From positions 372,001 through 436,000 of the forward strand of contig NZ_JAEMHL010000003.1 in assembly GCF_016458305.1 (NCBI RefSeq): DNA of 64,000 nt, given 5' to 3'. Position 1 is the stretch's first letter, and every line of letters begins with the position of its first letter. Below are positions 16,908-25,925 of this stretch, one piece after another. Position numbers and translations under genes: made by a program. This stretch comes from Geomonas anaerohicana. GTDB taxonomy: Bacteria > Desulfobacterota > Desulfuromonadia > Geobacterales > Geobacteraceae. The notes beneath the pieces were generated by a model. It was not told the origin of the DNA, made no database searches, and saw only the letters and a list, made by a program, of their open reading frames with translations.

Positions 16908-17154
16908 CGGCGGCCCCCTGGATTAGGCAACGTTAAAGACTTTAACGAATCTGTTTCAAATTGCAACCGGCTGTCTTTACCGGTGTCCGACTGGGTGTGG
17001 CAAACGTGCCGTTGCCGGCCGACAGTCGCAGGGGCAATCGTGTGAGTGAGCGGGGCGAATTTGAGGAGAGGCGCCAACGAGGTGGAGAGGGGAGACTCTC
17101 CCAGTGGGGAAGGGCACTTCTATGACAATTGTCGAGAGAGGGCATCGCACTGAG

Positions 17155-17451
17155 CTAACGGTACGAGAGCATCTCCCTGCCGCAACCGGTGAGGAAGTCG
17201 AAGACCTCGCCGCGGCTGAAGATGAACCGGGGCATGTCCCGGTTCATCAGGTCCTCCAGGAAGTGCAGGGTGAAGGCGTCATCGCGCTTCAGTTCGTTCA
17301 TGACAGCCGCCAGCAGCGGCAGGATGTCGTACAGGTCGTCCCGGTTGAACGGGGCGCTGTCGCCCGGACCGGAGAACTTGGCGTCGAACCTGGTCTCGGT
17401 AACCTTCGGGTACCTGTACTTCAGATCGGAGGCAAGGATGGTAACTCGCAT
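17155..17451 (-). CDS. Hypothetical 98-residue protein
   Basis: Small soluble protein without recognised motif. It is rich in charged and aromatic residues (RYPKVTETRFDAKF near 13-26, then DDLYDILPLLAAVMNELKRDD and DMPRFIFSRGEVFDFLTGCG). It starts at ATG with TAGGAG upstream and lies 9 bp after the preceding helix-turn-helix gene, so the two probably form one transcript. I do not recognise it; the overall look is of a small globular alpha/beta protein. Confidence 0.6.
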   Translation of the reverse strand: MRVTILASDLKYRYPKVTETRFDAKFSGPGDSAPFNRDDLYDILPLLAAVMNELKRDDAFTLHFLEDLMNRDMPRFIFSRGEVFDFLTGCGREMLSYR

Positions 17452-17460
17452 GGCGTACTC

Positions 17461-17703
17461 CTAATGGCAGCCGCACCTTGAAGCGGTGCAGGCACTGCGG
17501 CAGGCAGGCTGTTGCTGTGCTGACTCGCCGTGCAGTTCATAGTTATCCAGAGAGGCTTTGGTGATGAACCATCCCTGGTCGGACAGGGTTCCCTGTAGCG
17601 CCTTCTGCTTGAGCAGCATGAGCACCCGGGTTTCGGTGGTAGAGAGTTCGATGGCAGCCTCGGCTGCGGTGACGTGTGCAATCCCGTCGATGATCTCGGT
17701 CAT
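17461..17703 (-). CDS. Excisionase-like helix-turn-helix protein with Cys-rich tail
   Basis: An 80-residue protein. Residues about 10-55 resemble the winged-helix DNA-binding unit of excisionase/MerR-like proteins (VTAAEAAIELSTTETRVLML, then GWFITKASLDNY). The last 20 residues contain four cysteines and end in CGCH, which could bind a metal. I start at the ATG with AAGGAGGAG upstream, not at the upstream in-frame start. Two GCATGC sites 19 bp apart lie just before the start and could be its own operator. No integrase or transposase is near, so a regulatory rather than a recombination role seems more likely. Confidence 0.6.
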   Translation of the reverse strand: MTEIIDGIAHVTAAEAAIELSTTETRVLMLLKQKALQGTLSDQGWFITKASLDNYELHGESAQQQPACRSACTASRCGCH

Positions 17704-17717
17704 GGCAACTCCTCCTT

Positions 17718-17742
17718 GCATGCCGCTTTACATGGAGCATGC
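17718..17742. promoter_or_regulatory. Paired GCATGC sites, candidate operator
   Basis: Two identical GCATGCC words 19 bp apart (17718 and 17737), each holding the palindrome GCATGC, lie just upstream of the helix-turn-helix gene start. The spacing is near two helical turns. Confidence 0.35.
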
Positions 17743-17936
17743 CATAGTCGGGTAAGGAGGTGGACCGTTGCATTTACGCTCACTTATCCGGGGGCGGTGC
17801 CGCTACGCCGCTGCTGGGAACTGCTCATTAAATAGCCATCCTGCCTGTTCGGAGGCATGTGCACAGATGAGGGGGGGGCGTTGGGGCGACCTTTGGTCGT
17901 GTACTTGGGAGCACAATGACTATGGAGGAAGGTAAG

Positions 17937-17965
17937 GGGGACAGGCACCTGCGGAGCCAGTCCCC
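17937..17965 (+). repeat. 29-bp hairpin repeat, single copy
   Basis: GGGGACAGGCACCTGC followed by GGAGCCAGTCCCC, the consensus form, lying between two divergent genes. Confidence 0.9.
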
Positions 17966-18043
17966 GTAGAATATCTGAGTTGATAACAAGAGCCAGACAT
18001 AGTAACCTGCACCCGTAATTCATCACGGTATCTGAGAGATTTT

Positions 18044-19336
18044 ATGCCGACACAATTGCAGCTCCAGTCAGTGAACGGGCTGGTTGAAGCAGAACTGCCT
18101 TCGTTGGTGGAGATCTATAAGCATCTGCATGCCCGGCCCGAACTGTCCGGCCAGGAGCGTGCGACGGCCTCGCTGCTGGCCGGGGAACTGAAAACGCTTG
18201 GCTTCACGGTAACCGAGCACCTTGGCAGGTACAGCCGGTTCGACTGGCCCGGCTATGGAGTGCTGGCGGTACTGGAAAATGGGGCGGGCCCGACACTGCT
18301 GATGCGGGCGGACATGGACGCGCTGCCGGTGGAAGAGAAGACCGGGCTCCCCTATGCCAGTACTGCGCGGGCAATCTACCGGGACGGCGCCGAGGTCCCG
18401 GTGATGCACGCCTGCGGGCACGACGTGCACGTCTCCTGTCTGCTGGGCGCTGCACGGGTCCTTGCCCGCGCCAGGGGGTGCTGGGCCGGTACGCTGGTCC
18501 TGGTCGGCCAACCGGGAGAAGAGGGGGGTGACGGCGCCCAGGCGATGATCGACGACGGCGCCTACCGGCTCTGCCCGAAACCGGATTACGCCCTGGCCCT
18601 GCACAGCACCCTGTTCCTCAAGGCCGGAACTGCCGGGTACGCACCGGGCAACTTTCTCGCCAGCTTCACGGAGGTGGAGATCGTGGTGCGCGGCGTGGGG
18701 GCGCACGGTTCCGCGCCTGAGCACGGCAAGGACCCCGTGGTGATGGCGGCACAGGTGGTACTGGCCCTGCAGACCATCGTGAGCCGCGAGATCACCCCGC
18801 ACGAACCGGCCGTGGTCACCGTCGGTTCCATTCACGGCGGCGCTGCGTGCAACGTGATTCCCGAAGAGGTGGTGCTGCAACTGAGCATCAGAAGTTACGA
18901 CAACAGGGTGCGCGACAAGATCCTGGAGTCGGTTAAGCGCATCTGTGCCGGGGTGGCCCTTGCCGCCGGCGTTCCCGAGGAGCGCTCCCCGATTGTCTCC
19001 GTGCTCGCCTGCCATCCGGCGACATATAACGATCCGGCCCTCGCGGAGCGGGTGGCCGAAGCGCTGCGAGGCGCGATCGGTGCGGACAACGTGGTGCGCT
19101 CGGCGGCGAAGATGGTGAGCGAGGATTTCGGTTCCTGGGGGCTTGGCGGTGAGATCCCGATCTGCATGTTCTGGCTGGGAGCAGCCGATCCCGTTCTTTT
19201 CGAAGAGGGGCAGCGCCAGGGGGTGTCGCTGCCGTCGCAGCATTCGCCGCTGTACGCGCCGCTGCCGGAGCCGACGCTGCGGGCAGGAGTCAAGGCCTTG
19301 GTCGGCGCTGCCTGCGACCTGCTTCCGGCGGGGTAA
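18044..19336 (+). CDS. M20-family metallo-amidohydrolase (M20D, hippurate/amino-acylase type)
   Basis: A 430-residue cytosolic hydrolase that cleaves N-acyl or amide bonds. Metal-binding motifs: MRADMDALP (88-95), HACGHD (H122, C124, H126) and PGEEGGDGA (E159-E160 as catalytic base and ligand), with a late histidine near the C terminus (SQHSPLY). The dimerisation domain lies about 195-310 (VRGVGAHGSAP). The CGHD and GEE motifs place it in the IAA-amino-acid hydrolase/hippuricase branch. The exact substrate is unknown. The start ATG has only a weak ribosome site (TGAGAGA). Confidence 0.9.
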   Translation: MPTQLQLQSVNGLVEAELPSLVEIYKHLHARPELSGQERATASLLAGELKTLGFTVTEHLGRYSRFDWPGYGVLAVLENGAGPTLLMRADMDALPVEEKTGLPYASTARAIYRDGAEVPVMHACGHDVHVSCLLGAARVLARARGCWAGTLVLVGQPGEEGGDGAQAMIDDGAYRLCPKPDYALALHSTLFLKAGTAGYAPGNFLASFTEVEIVVRGVGAHGSAPEHGKDPVVMAAQVVLALQTIVSREITPHEPAVVTVGSIHGGAACNVIPEEVVLQLSIRSYDNRVRDKILESVKRICAGVALAAGVPEERSPIVSVLACHPATYNDPALAERVAEALRGAIGADNVVRSAAKMVSEDFGSWGLGGEIPICMFWLGAADPVLFEEGQRQGVSLPSQHSPLYAPLPEPTLRAGVKALVGAACDLLPAG

Positions 19337-19357
19337 GCAGGGGGGGGACTAGCAGAA

Positions 19358-19462
19358 GGGACAGGCTCCGTCCGGTGCCTGCCCCTTTAGCGGAACGCTT
19401 CAATTCAGCTCATCCAACTTCTGCAAGCCAAGGGGGACAGGCACCTGGCGGAGCCTGTCCCC
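19358..19462. repeat. REPIN-like inverted pair of hairpin repeats
   Basis: Two hairpin repeats in opposite orientation (19358-19385 and 19433-19462) flank a 47-bp middle that contains TTTAGCGGAACGCT and ends in GCCAAG. The same middle, in reverse orientation, lies between the two repeats at 26671-26776. The total length is 105 bp here and 106 bp there. Found between two convergent genes. Confidence 0.8.
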
Positions 19463-19468
19463 TTACGA

Positions 19469-21067
19469 TCAGCGGTCATCGCCCCGCTGCAAGGCTCGCC
19501 CGCCCGGGGATTCCCCGCGTCCACCGGATTCGCCGCGTCCGCGGCCCTGTCCCGGCTCGGACTCCCGTACTGGCCGTGCGGGCTCCGCAGGCTCGGCCCG
19601 GGGCGCCGGTGTTACTGCCGGGGGCGTCGGTGCGACCCGCGGCTTCTCGACCCGCGGCGTGACGGGGCGCACCGGAGCGGCCGGCACTGCCGGCGTTGTT
19701 GCCGGTGCCTTCACTGCAGGCACTGCTGCCGGAGCGTGGGGTGCTGCGCCCCGAACCACAGGAGCTGCTGTCGCAGGCGCCGGTGCAGTCGTGGCTGCGG
19801 GAGGCTCAGCACCGGGGCGGTTCATCGGGCGCGGTATCCTGCGCCGGTTTTCACCTCTGCCCTCGCCTTTGCCGGTGCGGCCCGCCGGTTCCTTGGTTGC
19901 GGCAGGTGCCGGCTGCTGGGGGGCAGGCTGAACCTGGGACTGCTCTTTAGGCTGGGTCGGCGCCGGCTGACGCTGTGCAGCAGGCGGGGGCGTACCCGGC
20001 TTGGCCGGCGTGGTCGCGGGGGCAGGTACGCCAGGCGCGGGCACCGTATCACGCCGATTCCAGGGCTCCCTGCGTCGCTCTATTGCCGGTTGCCCCTTCC
20101 CTGGGCGCACTTGCTCCACCTTGCCCGGGCGCTGCTGTTCTACCCTGCCGGGGCGCGGCTGCTCAAGCCTCGGGCTGCGCGGTTCTACCCGCACCGGCGG
20201 CATCCTCCCCTCGTCCCTGTGACGCCTGGTCTCCACGCGCAGTTGCTCACGATACCGTCGGGTGTCGCGCTGCACCACGCGCTCATTGATGGTGATGGTG
20301 GCGGCGCGCCTGTTGATGTAGATACCGCGGTTGTCGCGAGCGTAGGGGCGTGAGCGATTGATCCATCCGCCGCCGCGCCAACCGTGGTAGTAGACCCTGC
20401 GCTCGCGCCAGTTGCAGTCGCGGTTCAGCCACGGCCCGATGGCGAAACCGACGCTGAAGGTGATGAAGGGGGAACTGGGGTAGTAGCGGTCCACGTAGAC
20501 GACGGTGGGGTCGTACACGGGCACGTAGACGTACTCCGGACGCGCCGGTACGATGCGGATCATGTCACCGTCGAAGAAGACCTGTTGCTGCCTGGTCGAG
20601 AACAGGTTGCCCTGGTCGTAGGCGAAGCGGCGCAGCCTCTGGATGGCGTCCATCACGTCCTGGGGCTGCTCGATGTAGGCCTGACCCACCGACGCGGTCC
20701 ACTGGTACTCTCGGTCCATCATGTACAGTATCTGCGGATAATGAGCTATTGCGCGTACGCTGAAGTCCCAGGGCTGGTAGTCGATGCGCGGGGTGTCACC
20801 GTAGAGCCGGACGAAGTTGGCGGCATCGTGGATCTGGTCCACGTAGGTTGCCGCCGGTAGTATCTGGGCTATCAGCGGGTCCGGGTACAGTGCGATCCGG
20901 GCCAGCAGGTCGTCCAGTTCCTCGGGGTAGAGGAGGTAGTCCTCCTGATAGCCGTCCTGGTCGGACATCTGGTAGTAACCCGGCTCCGATTGTGCCTGAA
21001 CCGGCGCGGTAGTGACAGCAATCGGAAGCAATACTGTCATTAGCAGGATGATCAATAACCTTTTCAT
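19469..21067 (-). CDS. DUF3300 secreted protein with Pro/Arg-rich C terminus
   Basis: A 532-residue exported protein with a Sec signal peptide (1-25, cleavage near VQA-QSEP). Residues about 45-225 match DUF3300, with LLARIALYPDPLIAQILPAA, then FVRLYGDTP and YVYVPVYDPTVVY. The C-terminal half (about 290-532) is low-complexity: Arg-rich, then Pro/Ala-rich and Gly/Arg-rich at the end. The family function is unknown; the location is periplasm or cell surface. The start is an ATG after AGGAGAAAG. Confidence 0.85.
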   Translation of the reverse strand: MKRLLIILLMTVLLPIAVTTAPVQAQSEPGYYQMSDQDGYQEDYLLYPEELDDLLARIALYPDPLIAQILPAATYVDQIHDAANFVRLYGDTPRIDYQPWDFSVRAIAHYPQILYMMDREYQWTASVGQAYIEQPQDVMDAIQRLRRFAYDQGNLFSTRQQQVFFDGDMIRIVPARPEYVYVPVYDPTVVYVDRYYPSSPFITFSVGFAIGPWLNRDCNWRERRVYYHGWRGGGWINRSRPYARDNRGIYINRRAATITINERVVQRDTRRYREQLRVETRRHRDEGRMPPVRVEPRSPRLEQPRPGRVEQQRPGKVEQVRPGKGQPAIERRREPWNRRDTVPAPGVPAPATTPAKPGTPPPAAQRQPAPTQPKEQSQVQPAPQQPAPAATKEPAGRTGKGEGRGENRRRIPRPMNRPGAEPPAATTAPAPATAAPVVRGAAPHAPAAVPAVKAPATTPAVPAAPVRPVTPRVEKPRVAPTPPAVTPAPRAEPAEPARPVRESEPGQGRGRGESGGRGESPGGRALQRGDDR

Positions 21068-21162
21068 AGCTTTCTCCTAAAGCTGCGTTGCCTTTAGCCA
21101 CCGCTCCAGTCTAGCAGAAGGCGTCAGGCATGGCAAAACGGACGGGCGCTGCGCCAGGCGCG

Positions 21163-23556
21163 TCAGCAGGCGGCCCGCATCTCGATGATCTTGGCGTGCA
21201 GCCCCTCCATGTCGAAGGGCTTCTGGATGTAGTGCAGTTCCCGATCGGCGCTGATGCCACACTTGGCGATGATGTCGGACGAATAGCCGGTCATGAACAG
21301 CACCTTAGTCTCCGGGCGCAGGTCCGTTATGCCCCGTGCCATGTCCAGACCGTTCATTTCCGGCATGATCACGTCGGAGAGCACCAGGTCGATGTCGTGG
21401 CTTGGTTCACCGCAGATGGAGAGGGCGACGTGCGGGGTTGCCGCCTGTATCACCCGGTAGCCGATCTTCTCCAGCATCTGGGTCGCCATGGCCCGCAGCA
21501 TGTCGTCGTCCTCGACCACCAGGACCGTGCCGGTGCCGCACAGCGCGGCAGGAACGTTATGAACGGCAGGGAGCGCCTCCCCGGTCAGGCTGGGGAGGTA
21601 GATACGGAAGGCTGTGCCCTGCCCGGGCTCGCTCTCAACGTCGACGAAGCCTCCGTTCTGGGTCACGATGCCGTACACCGTGGCCAGCCCGAGACCTGTG
21701 CCTCTTCCCACCTCCTTGGTGGTGAAGAACGGCTCGAAGATCCGTTTCACCAGTTCCCGGTCCATCCCGGTCCCGGTATCTATGACGCTCAGGCAGGCGT
21801 ACGGGCCGGGCTTGGCGTCCAGTCGGTAGTCGCAGAACTCTTCGTTCACCACAACGTTCTCGGTCTTTATGGTGAGCATCCCCCCGTCGGGCATGGCATC
21901 CCTGGCATTCACGGCGAGGTTCATGAGGATCTGGTCCACCTGCGACGGGTCGATCTTCACCGTCCACAGCGCGGGGTCCGGACTGAAGTTGAAGCGGACC
22001 TCCTCGCCGATGAGGCGGCTCAGCGTCTTCTCCGTTTCCAGGCAGTGCTCGTTCAGGTTCACGGCCCTCGGCGAAATGATTTCCTTGCGGGAGAAGGCGA
22101 GCAGCTTGCGTACCATGTCGCGGGAGCGTTCGCCGGCCTTGATGATCTCGTGCAGGTAGATCCACAGCGGGGTGGCTTCGGCTGTTTCCAGTTGGCCCAG
22201 CTGCGCGTAGCCCAGCATCACGCTGAGCATGTTGTTGAAGTCATGTGCTACGCCCCCCGCCAATTGTCCGATCGACTCCATCTTCTGCGAGTGCCTGAGT
22301 TGTGCCTCGATCTTTCTGTGCTCGGTGATGTCGATGCCGAAGCAGAGGGTGCCGATGCGGACCCCTTTCTCGATGATGGTGCTGTTGCGCCAGGAGATGG
22401 TGCGCATCGCCCCGGCCTTGGTCACGATCTGTCCTTCGCAGGCATCCATGCGCTGGGTGTCCTTGCCCTGTGGCGGAGCGACGCACATCTTGTAAAAGGC
22501 CTCCGCTCCCATCACCGTCTCGAACCAGTTTTGGCCGGCCAGTTCCTCCTGGCTGTAGCCGGTCACCTCCTCGGCGGTCCTGTTGAAGAGGGTTACTTTT
22601 CCCTTGAGGTCGAGCCCGAGGATAATGACGCTGGCGGCCTGAATCAGGTTCTCGGTGTACTCCTTGGCCGACCGGAGCGCCTCCACGGCCATCCTGCGCT
22701 CTGTAATGTTGACTATGGAAAGGACAGTGCCGGCGATGCGCTTTTCCTGGTACACCGGGGTCGCGCCGCAAGCGATGGTGACCGTGCTGCCGTCCTTGCA
22801 TAGAAGGTCTGCTTCGAAGTGGACCAGGTCCTCGGCCCCCGTGGCCACAAGGTGCAACTGCTTGATCACCATGTCCCGTGACTCCGGGCACACCAGTTCC
22901 GGGAGCCCCTTACCCAAAAGCTCTTCCGCGGTGTAACCGCTGGTCTCGGTGCAGCGCCCGTTGAGCATGCCGATGGTGCCGTCCAGGTTGAGGACGATGA
23001 GGGCATTGGCGCTACTCTCCATCACTTTTCTGAGAAAGTCGTAGGAGTCCCGCAACTGGCGGTTAGCGCGGTTGATGGCGCGGAAGGGAAGCAGTATGAA
23101 CACGATGACGGCGATGCTGAGCCCGATAATGCCTACCAGAAGGGATTTCTTGAGGATGGGGCGCAGGGAGCGGCTGATCTCGACGCTGCCGATTACCTTG
23201 TCACCGTAGTGAATGGGCTGTGAGCGTAGAATTACCGGTGCATCAGGATGGTCCCCCCTGACCGCCAGTTCGTTCCCCAGCGCATCGAGGATGCGGTGCT
23301 TTTCTTTCTGCGTCGGGTTGTGCTGGGAGAGCAGGGCGTCCAGGCGGTGCGCTTCGCTGTGCCAGGACCCGGGGACCAGGTCGCCGAGACCGGAAATGAT
23401 CCCTGCGTTTATTTCGGCCTCGGTCTCAAGACTGCCGACGGCGTATTGATAGCTGATGGCGAAATAGCCGAGAGGAAAGAAGAGAGCTACGAAGAAGGCG
23501 AGTAAAACTGTGCAGTTGGCGGTGAAGTGGACTGTTTGCTTCTCAGAACCAGTCAT
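21163..23556 (-). CDS. Hybrid sensor histidine kinase, PAS-PAS-HisKA-HATPase-REC
   Basis: A 797-residue membrane kinase. Order: TM1 about 14-38, periplasmic sensor about 39-130, TM2 about 133-155, two PAS domains (about 175-290 and 305-420), HisKA with H438 (GGVAHDFNNML), HATPase (NLAVNARDAMPDGG, DTGTGMD, FFTTKEVGRGTGLGL), and a C-terminal receiver with DLVLSDVIMPEMNG. I start at the ATG after AAGGAGCG; the frame extends 26 codons further without a ribosome site. No response regulator gene is adjacent. Domain order and the HDFNN box match the large PAS-hybrid kinases common in Geobacter. The signal is unknown. Confidence 0.93.
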   Translation of the reverse strand: MTGSEKQTVHFTANCTVLLAFFVALFFPLGYFAISYQYAVGSLETEAEINAGIISGLGDLVPGSWHSEAHRLDALLSQHNPTQKEKHRILDALGNELAVRGDHPDAPVILRSQPIHYGDKVIGSVEISRSLRPILKKSLLVGIIGLSIAVIVFILLPFRAINRANRQLRDSYDFLRKVMESSANALIVLNLDGTIGMLNGRCTETSGYTAEELLGKGLPELVCPESRDMVIKQLHLVATGAEDLVHFEADLLCKDGSTVTIACGATPVYQEKRIAGTVLSIVNITERRMAVEALRSAKEYTENLIQAASVIILGLDLKGKVTLFNRTAEEVTGYSQEELAGQNWFETVMGAEAFYKMCVAPPQGKDTQRMDACEGQIVTKAGAMRTISWRNSTIIEKGVRIGTLCFGIDITEHRKIEAQLRHSQKMESIGQLAGGVAHDFNNMLSVMLGYAQLGQLETAEATPLWIYLHEIIKAGERSRDMVRKLLAFSRKEIISPRAVNLNEHCLETEKTLSRLIGEEVRFNFSPDPALWTVKIDPSQVDQILMNLAVNARDAMPDGGMLTIKTENVVVNEEFCDYRLDAKPGPYACLSVIDTGTGMDRELVKRIFEPFFTTKEVGRGTGLGLATVYGIVTQNGGFVDVESEPGQGTAFRIYLPSLTGEALPAVHNVPAALCGTGTVLVVEDDDMLRAMATQMLEKIGYRVIQAATPHVALSICGEPSHDIDLVLSDVIMPEMNGLDMARGITDLRPETKVLFMTGYSSDIIAKCGISADRELHYIQKPFDMEGLHAKIIEMRAAC

Positions 23557-23730
23557 GGCAAGCGCTCCTTGCGCAGCAACCAAATCAGGATCTCGTGCTT
23601 TGGCGATAAGGCCGCGGCCAACTGCCTCGATCACCAGCGACGCAAATTAGCATCATTTTAGGAAAAAGAGAAGAACATTGTACGCCTTTCACCTAAAAAC
23701 ATTCATCCGTGTTACCACGGTAAACCGCTA

Positions 23731-23868
23731 ACAAGGAGAACATCTGAGGACATCTGAGGAATCCAGAAGCGGGAGACAATCAAATTTGGGGGTAAACCAA
23801 AACCGTTGTGGTTCAGATATTCCCGTTGTTCTCGGGTCTTCTCAGAAGTTCTCAGATTTCCTCCTTGT
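23731..23868. repeat. Inverted repeat element with ATCTGAG words
   Basis: The left arm (23731-23764) starts ACAAGGAG and carries two ATCTGAGG words. The right arm (23835-23868), read on the other strand, starts ACAAGGAG and carries ATCTGAG and TTCTGAG in the same places. About 70 bp lie between the arms. The arms agree at roughly three quarters of positions. An 86-codon frame across it on the minus strand is probably not a gene. Confidence 0.65.
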
Positions 23869-23931
23869 AAGGGTTTTGATTGTGCCTTTATGATGTATAC
23901 GCGTCCGCGCTGGCAACAGGGGCCATATGCG

Positions 23932-23960
23932 TTGACAGCATCCGGGGAGTCTTGTATATA
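23932..23960 (+). promoter_or_regulatory. Sigma-70 promoter of the ECF transporter operon
   Basis: TTGACA, 17-base spacer, TATATA; about 60 bp before the first start codon. Confidence 0.8.
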
Positions 23961-24022
23961 TTGCCGTGTCACTGAATGGAAAATCGTGCTACTGCATTCT
24001 GCACGGCACCTGGAGGAAGATC

Positions 24023-25075
24023 ATGCACATGGCGGACGCTCTGCTCTCGCCCACGGTAGGCGCGGCCATGTGGGCCGTATCCGCGGGTGGCGTCGCCCTT
24101 GGCTCGGCACGATTGTGCCGCGAGCGGGACGACCGCCTGGCTCCGCTCATGGGCGTGCTGGGGGGCTTCCTTTTCGCCGCGCAGATGATCAACTTCTCCA
24201 TCCCCGGCACCGGGTCGAGCGGGCACCTGACCGGCGGGCTGCTCCTCGCCATCCTGCTGGGCCCCAGCGCCGCCTTCCTCACCGTCGCTTCCGTCCTGAT
24301 GATCCAGGCCTTTTTCTTTGCCGACGGCGGCCTCCTTGCGCTTGGCTGTAACATCTTCAACCTCGGCATGATCCCGGCACTGCTGGTCTACCCGCTTTGT
24401 TACCGGAGGCTGATCGGTTCCGCACCGGGGCGCCGGCGCGAAGTGGCGGTGACCATGTTCTCGGCACTTTTAGCCATGCAACTGGGTGCCCTCTGCGTCG
24501 TCCTCGAGACGGCGGCCTCCGGCATCTCCGCGCTGCCGCTGGACAAATTCCTGCTCCTGATGCAGCCCATTCACCTGGTCATCGGCCTGGTGGAAGGGGC
24601 GGTGACGCTGGCCGTGGTCTCCTTCCTGCGCAAGGCCCGCCCCGAACTGCTGACGAGGGGAAGCGCCCCAGGCGCCGTCCCCGGCCGGGTTGTGCTCGCG
24701 TCTTTTCTGGTCTGCGCGGTGCTTGTCGCCGGCGGCCTGTCCCGCTTCGCCTCTGAAAACCCTGACGGGCTCGAGTGGTCCGTGGCCAAGGTTGCCGGGG
24801 CAACCTCCCTCTCCGAACACCGCACCGGCCTGGGCGGTTTCCTTGCTGCACTGCAGAAGAAGACCGCTCGCTTTCCCGAGTACCAAGCCGTTCCTGCCGC
24901 GGTGCCGGGCAGCGCATCCGCTTCGGCAACGACCGCCCCGCAGGCGAGTACTGTTGCGGGCAAGGGAAGTGCTGTCGCGGGTATCGTCGGCACCGTCGTC
25001 ACCGTCTTGCTGGTTACCGGTGCAGCGTTCGTGCTGCGCAGGTCCAACCGGGCAGCGGTAGCACCCGAGGCGTAG
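24023..25075 (+). CDS. cbiM: Fused CbiM-CbiN (PDGLE) component of a Co2+/Ni2+ ECF transporter
   Basis: A 350-residue inner-membrane substrate-binding component. Residues 1 to about 205 are CbiM/NikM-like: the N terminus MHMADALLSP holds the metal-binding His2, and FSIPGTGSSGHLTGG (58-72) holds the second conserved His. Residues about 222-350 form a PDGLE/CbiN-like part: a TM helix, NPDGLEWSVAKVAG (247-259), a periplasmic loop and a last TM helix. Starting at the ATG after TGGAGGAAG places His2 correctly; an upstream in-frame start would not. It is followed by cbiQ (37 bp) and cbiO (overlapping). Cobalt versus nickel cannot be decided here. Confidence 0.9.
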   Translation: MHMADALLSPTVGAAMWAVSAGGVALGSARLCRERDDRLAPLMGVLGGFLFAAQMINFSIPGTGSSGHLTGGLLLAILLGPSAAFLTVASVLMIQAFFFADGGLLALGCNIFNLGMIPALLVYPLCYRRLIGSAPGRRREVAVTMFSALLAMQLGALCVVLETAASGISALPLDKFLLLMQPIHLVIGLVEGAVTLAVVSFLRKARPELLTRGSAPGAVPGRVVLASFLVCAVLVAGGLSRFASENPDGLEWSVAKVAGATSLSEHRTGLGGFLAALQKKTARFPEYQAVPAAVPGSASASATTAPQASTVAGKGSAVAGIVGTVVTVLLVTGAAFVLRRSNRAAVAPEA

Positions 25076-25112
25076 CGCTGGCCGGACTTGGGCCGGCGAG
25101 GATGGGAGCCTG

Positions 25113-25925
25113 ATGGCATCGGTACACGGGGCATTGCTGGATTTGAAGCGGCTGGACCAGCTCGCGGCTGGAGATACCGCCGTGCACCGGCTGGACCCCC
25201 GCGCCAAGGTACTCGCCACCCTCGTCTTCATCGTCTGCGTCGTTTCATTCGGCCGTTACGAACTTTCCGCCCTGATTCCCTTCTTCATCTTCCCTGTCTG
25301 CCTGATCGCTGCCGGACGTCTTCCCGCCGGCTACCTGGCCGCCAAGGTCGCCCTGGTGGCGCCGTTCGCCATCGCAGTCGGCATCTGCAACCCCTTGTTC
25401 GACCGAACGGTGCTCGTGCACCTGGGCACGCTGGATATCACCGGCGGGTGGCTTTCCTTTGCTTCCATCGTTGTTCGCACCGCGCTCACCGTCGCCGCCG
25501 CCCTCACCCTGACCGCTCTAACCGGGTTCACCTCCATTTGTCGCGCGCTGGTGCGCCTGGGCATGCCTAAGGCCTTTGCCATGCAGCTTCTCTTTCTGTA
25601 CCGCTACCTGTTCGTGCTGGCGGAGGAGGGGGGGCGGGCATCGCGGGCGCGTGAGTTGCGCTCCTTTGGCCGCAAGGGGTCGGGCCTTGCCAGCTACGCC
25701 TCGCTTTTGGGGCACCTGCTGCTGCGCACGTGGCAGCGGGCCGAGCGGATGCACATGGCGATGCTGGCGCGTGGCTACACGGGGACCTTTCCCGCGGCGC
25801 AGGTGGGGCGTTTCGGCGCACGGGAAGTCGCCTTCGTGCTCTTCTGGAGTGCGCTCTTTATCATCTTGAGGTTGTACAACGGCGCCGAACTGCTCGGGAC
25901 GCTGGTTACGGGGTATCTGCCATGA
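25113..25925 (+). CDS. cbiQ: ECF transporter T component CbiQ
   Basis: A 270-residue membrane protein that couples the ATPase to the substrate-binding unit. It has about five hydrophobic helices. The cytoplasmic coupling helices carry the Ala-Arg-Gly-type motifs of the family: SRARELRSFG (near 180-189) and AMLARGYTG (near 215-223). HRLDPRAKVLAT near residues 23-34 is a typical N-terminal CbiQ/EcfT segment. Its last bases overlap the cbiO start (ATGA), so the two are translated together. Confidence 0.93.
   Translation: MASVHGALLDLKRLDQLAAGDTAVHRLDPRAKVLATLVFIVCVVSFGRYELSALIPFFIFPVCLIAAGRLPAGYLAAKVALVAPFAIAVGICNPLFDRTVLVHLGTLDITGGWLSFASIVVRTALTVAAALTLTALTGFTSICRALVRLGMPKAFAMQLLFLYRYLFVLAEEGGRASRARELRSFGRKGSGLASYASLLGHLLLRTWQRAERMHMAMLARGYTGTFPAAQVGRFGAREVAFVLFWSALFIILRLYNGAELLGTLVTGYLP

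Larger units (their letters stand above)
17704..18043. other. Divergent intergenic region
   Basis: Region of 340 bp between the excisionase-like gene and the M20 peptidase gene. It holds the GCATGC pair (17718-17742) and one hairpin repeat (17937-17965). I see no clear promoter for the peptidase and no small gene. Confidence 0.5.
23557..24022. other. Divergent intergenic region upstream of the ECF transporter
   Basis: Region of 466 bp. It contains a long imperfect inverted repeat (23731-23868) and the promoter of the transporter operon (23932-23960). I looked for a cobalamin riboswitch and a NikR box and saw neither. Confidence 0.6.

Noticed and set aside
23712-23972. An 86-residue protein upstream of the ECF operon
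   Set aside because: It lies across the inverted repeat element and lacks a ribosome site; most likely a translated repeat.
23640-24022. Cobalamin riboswitch before the ECF transporter
   Set aside because: I found no B12-box-like conserved core; only a promoter and an inverted repeat.
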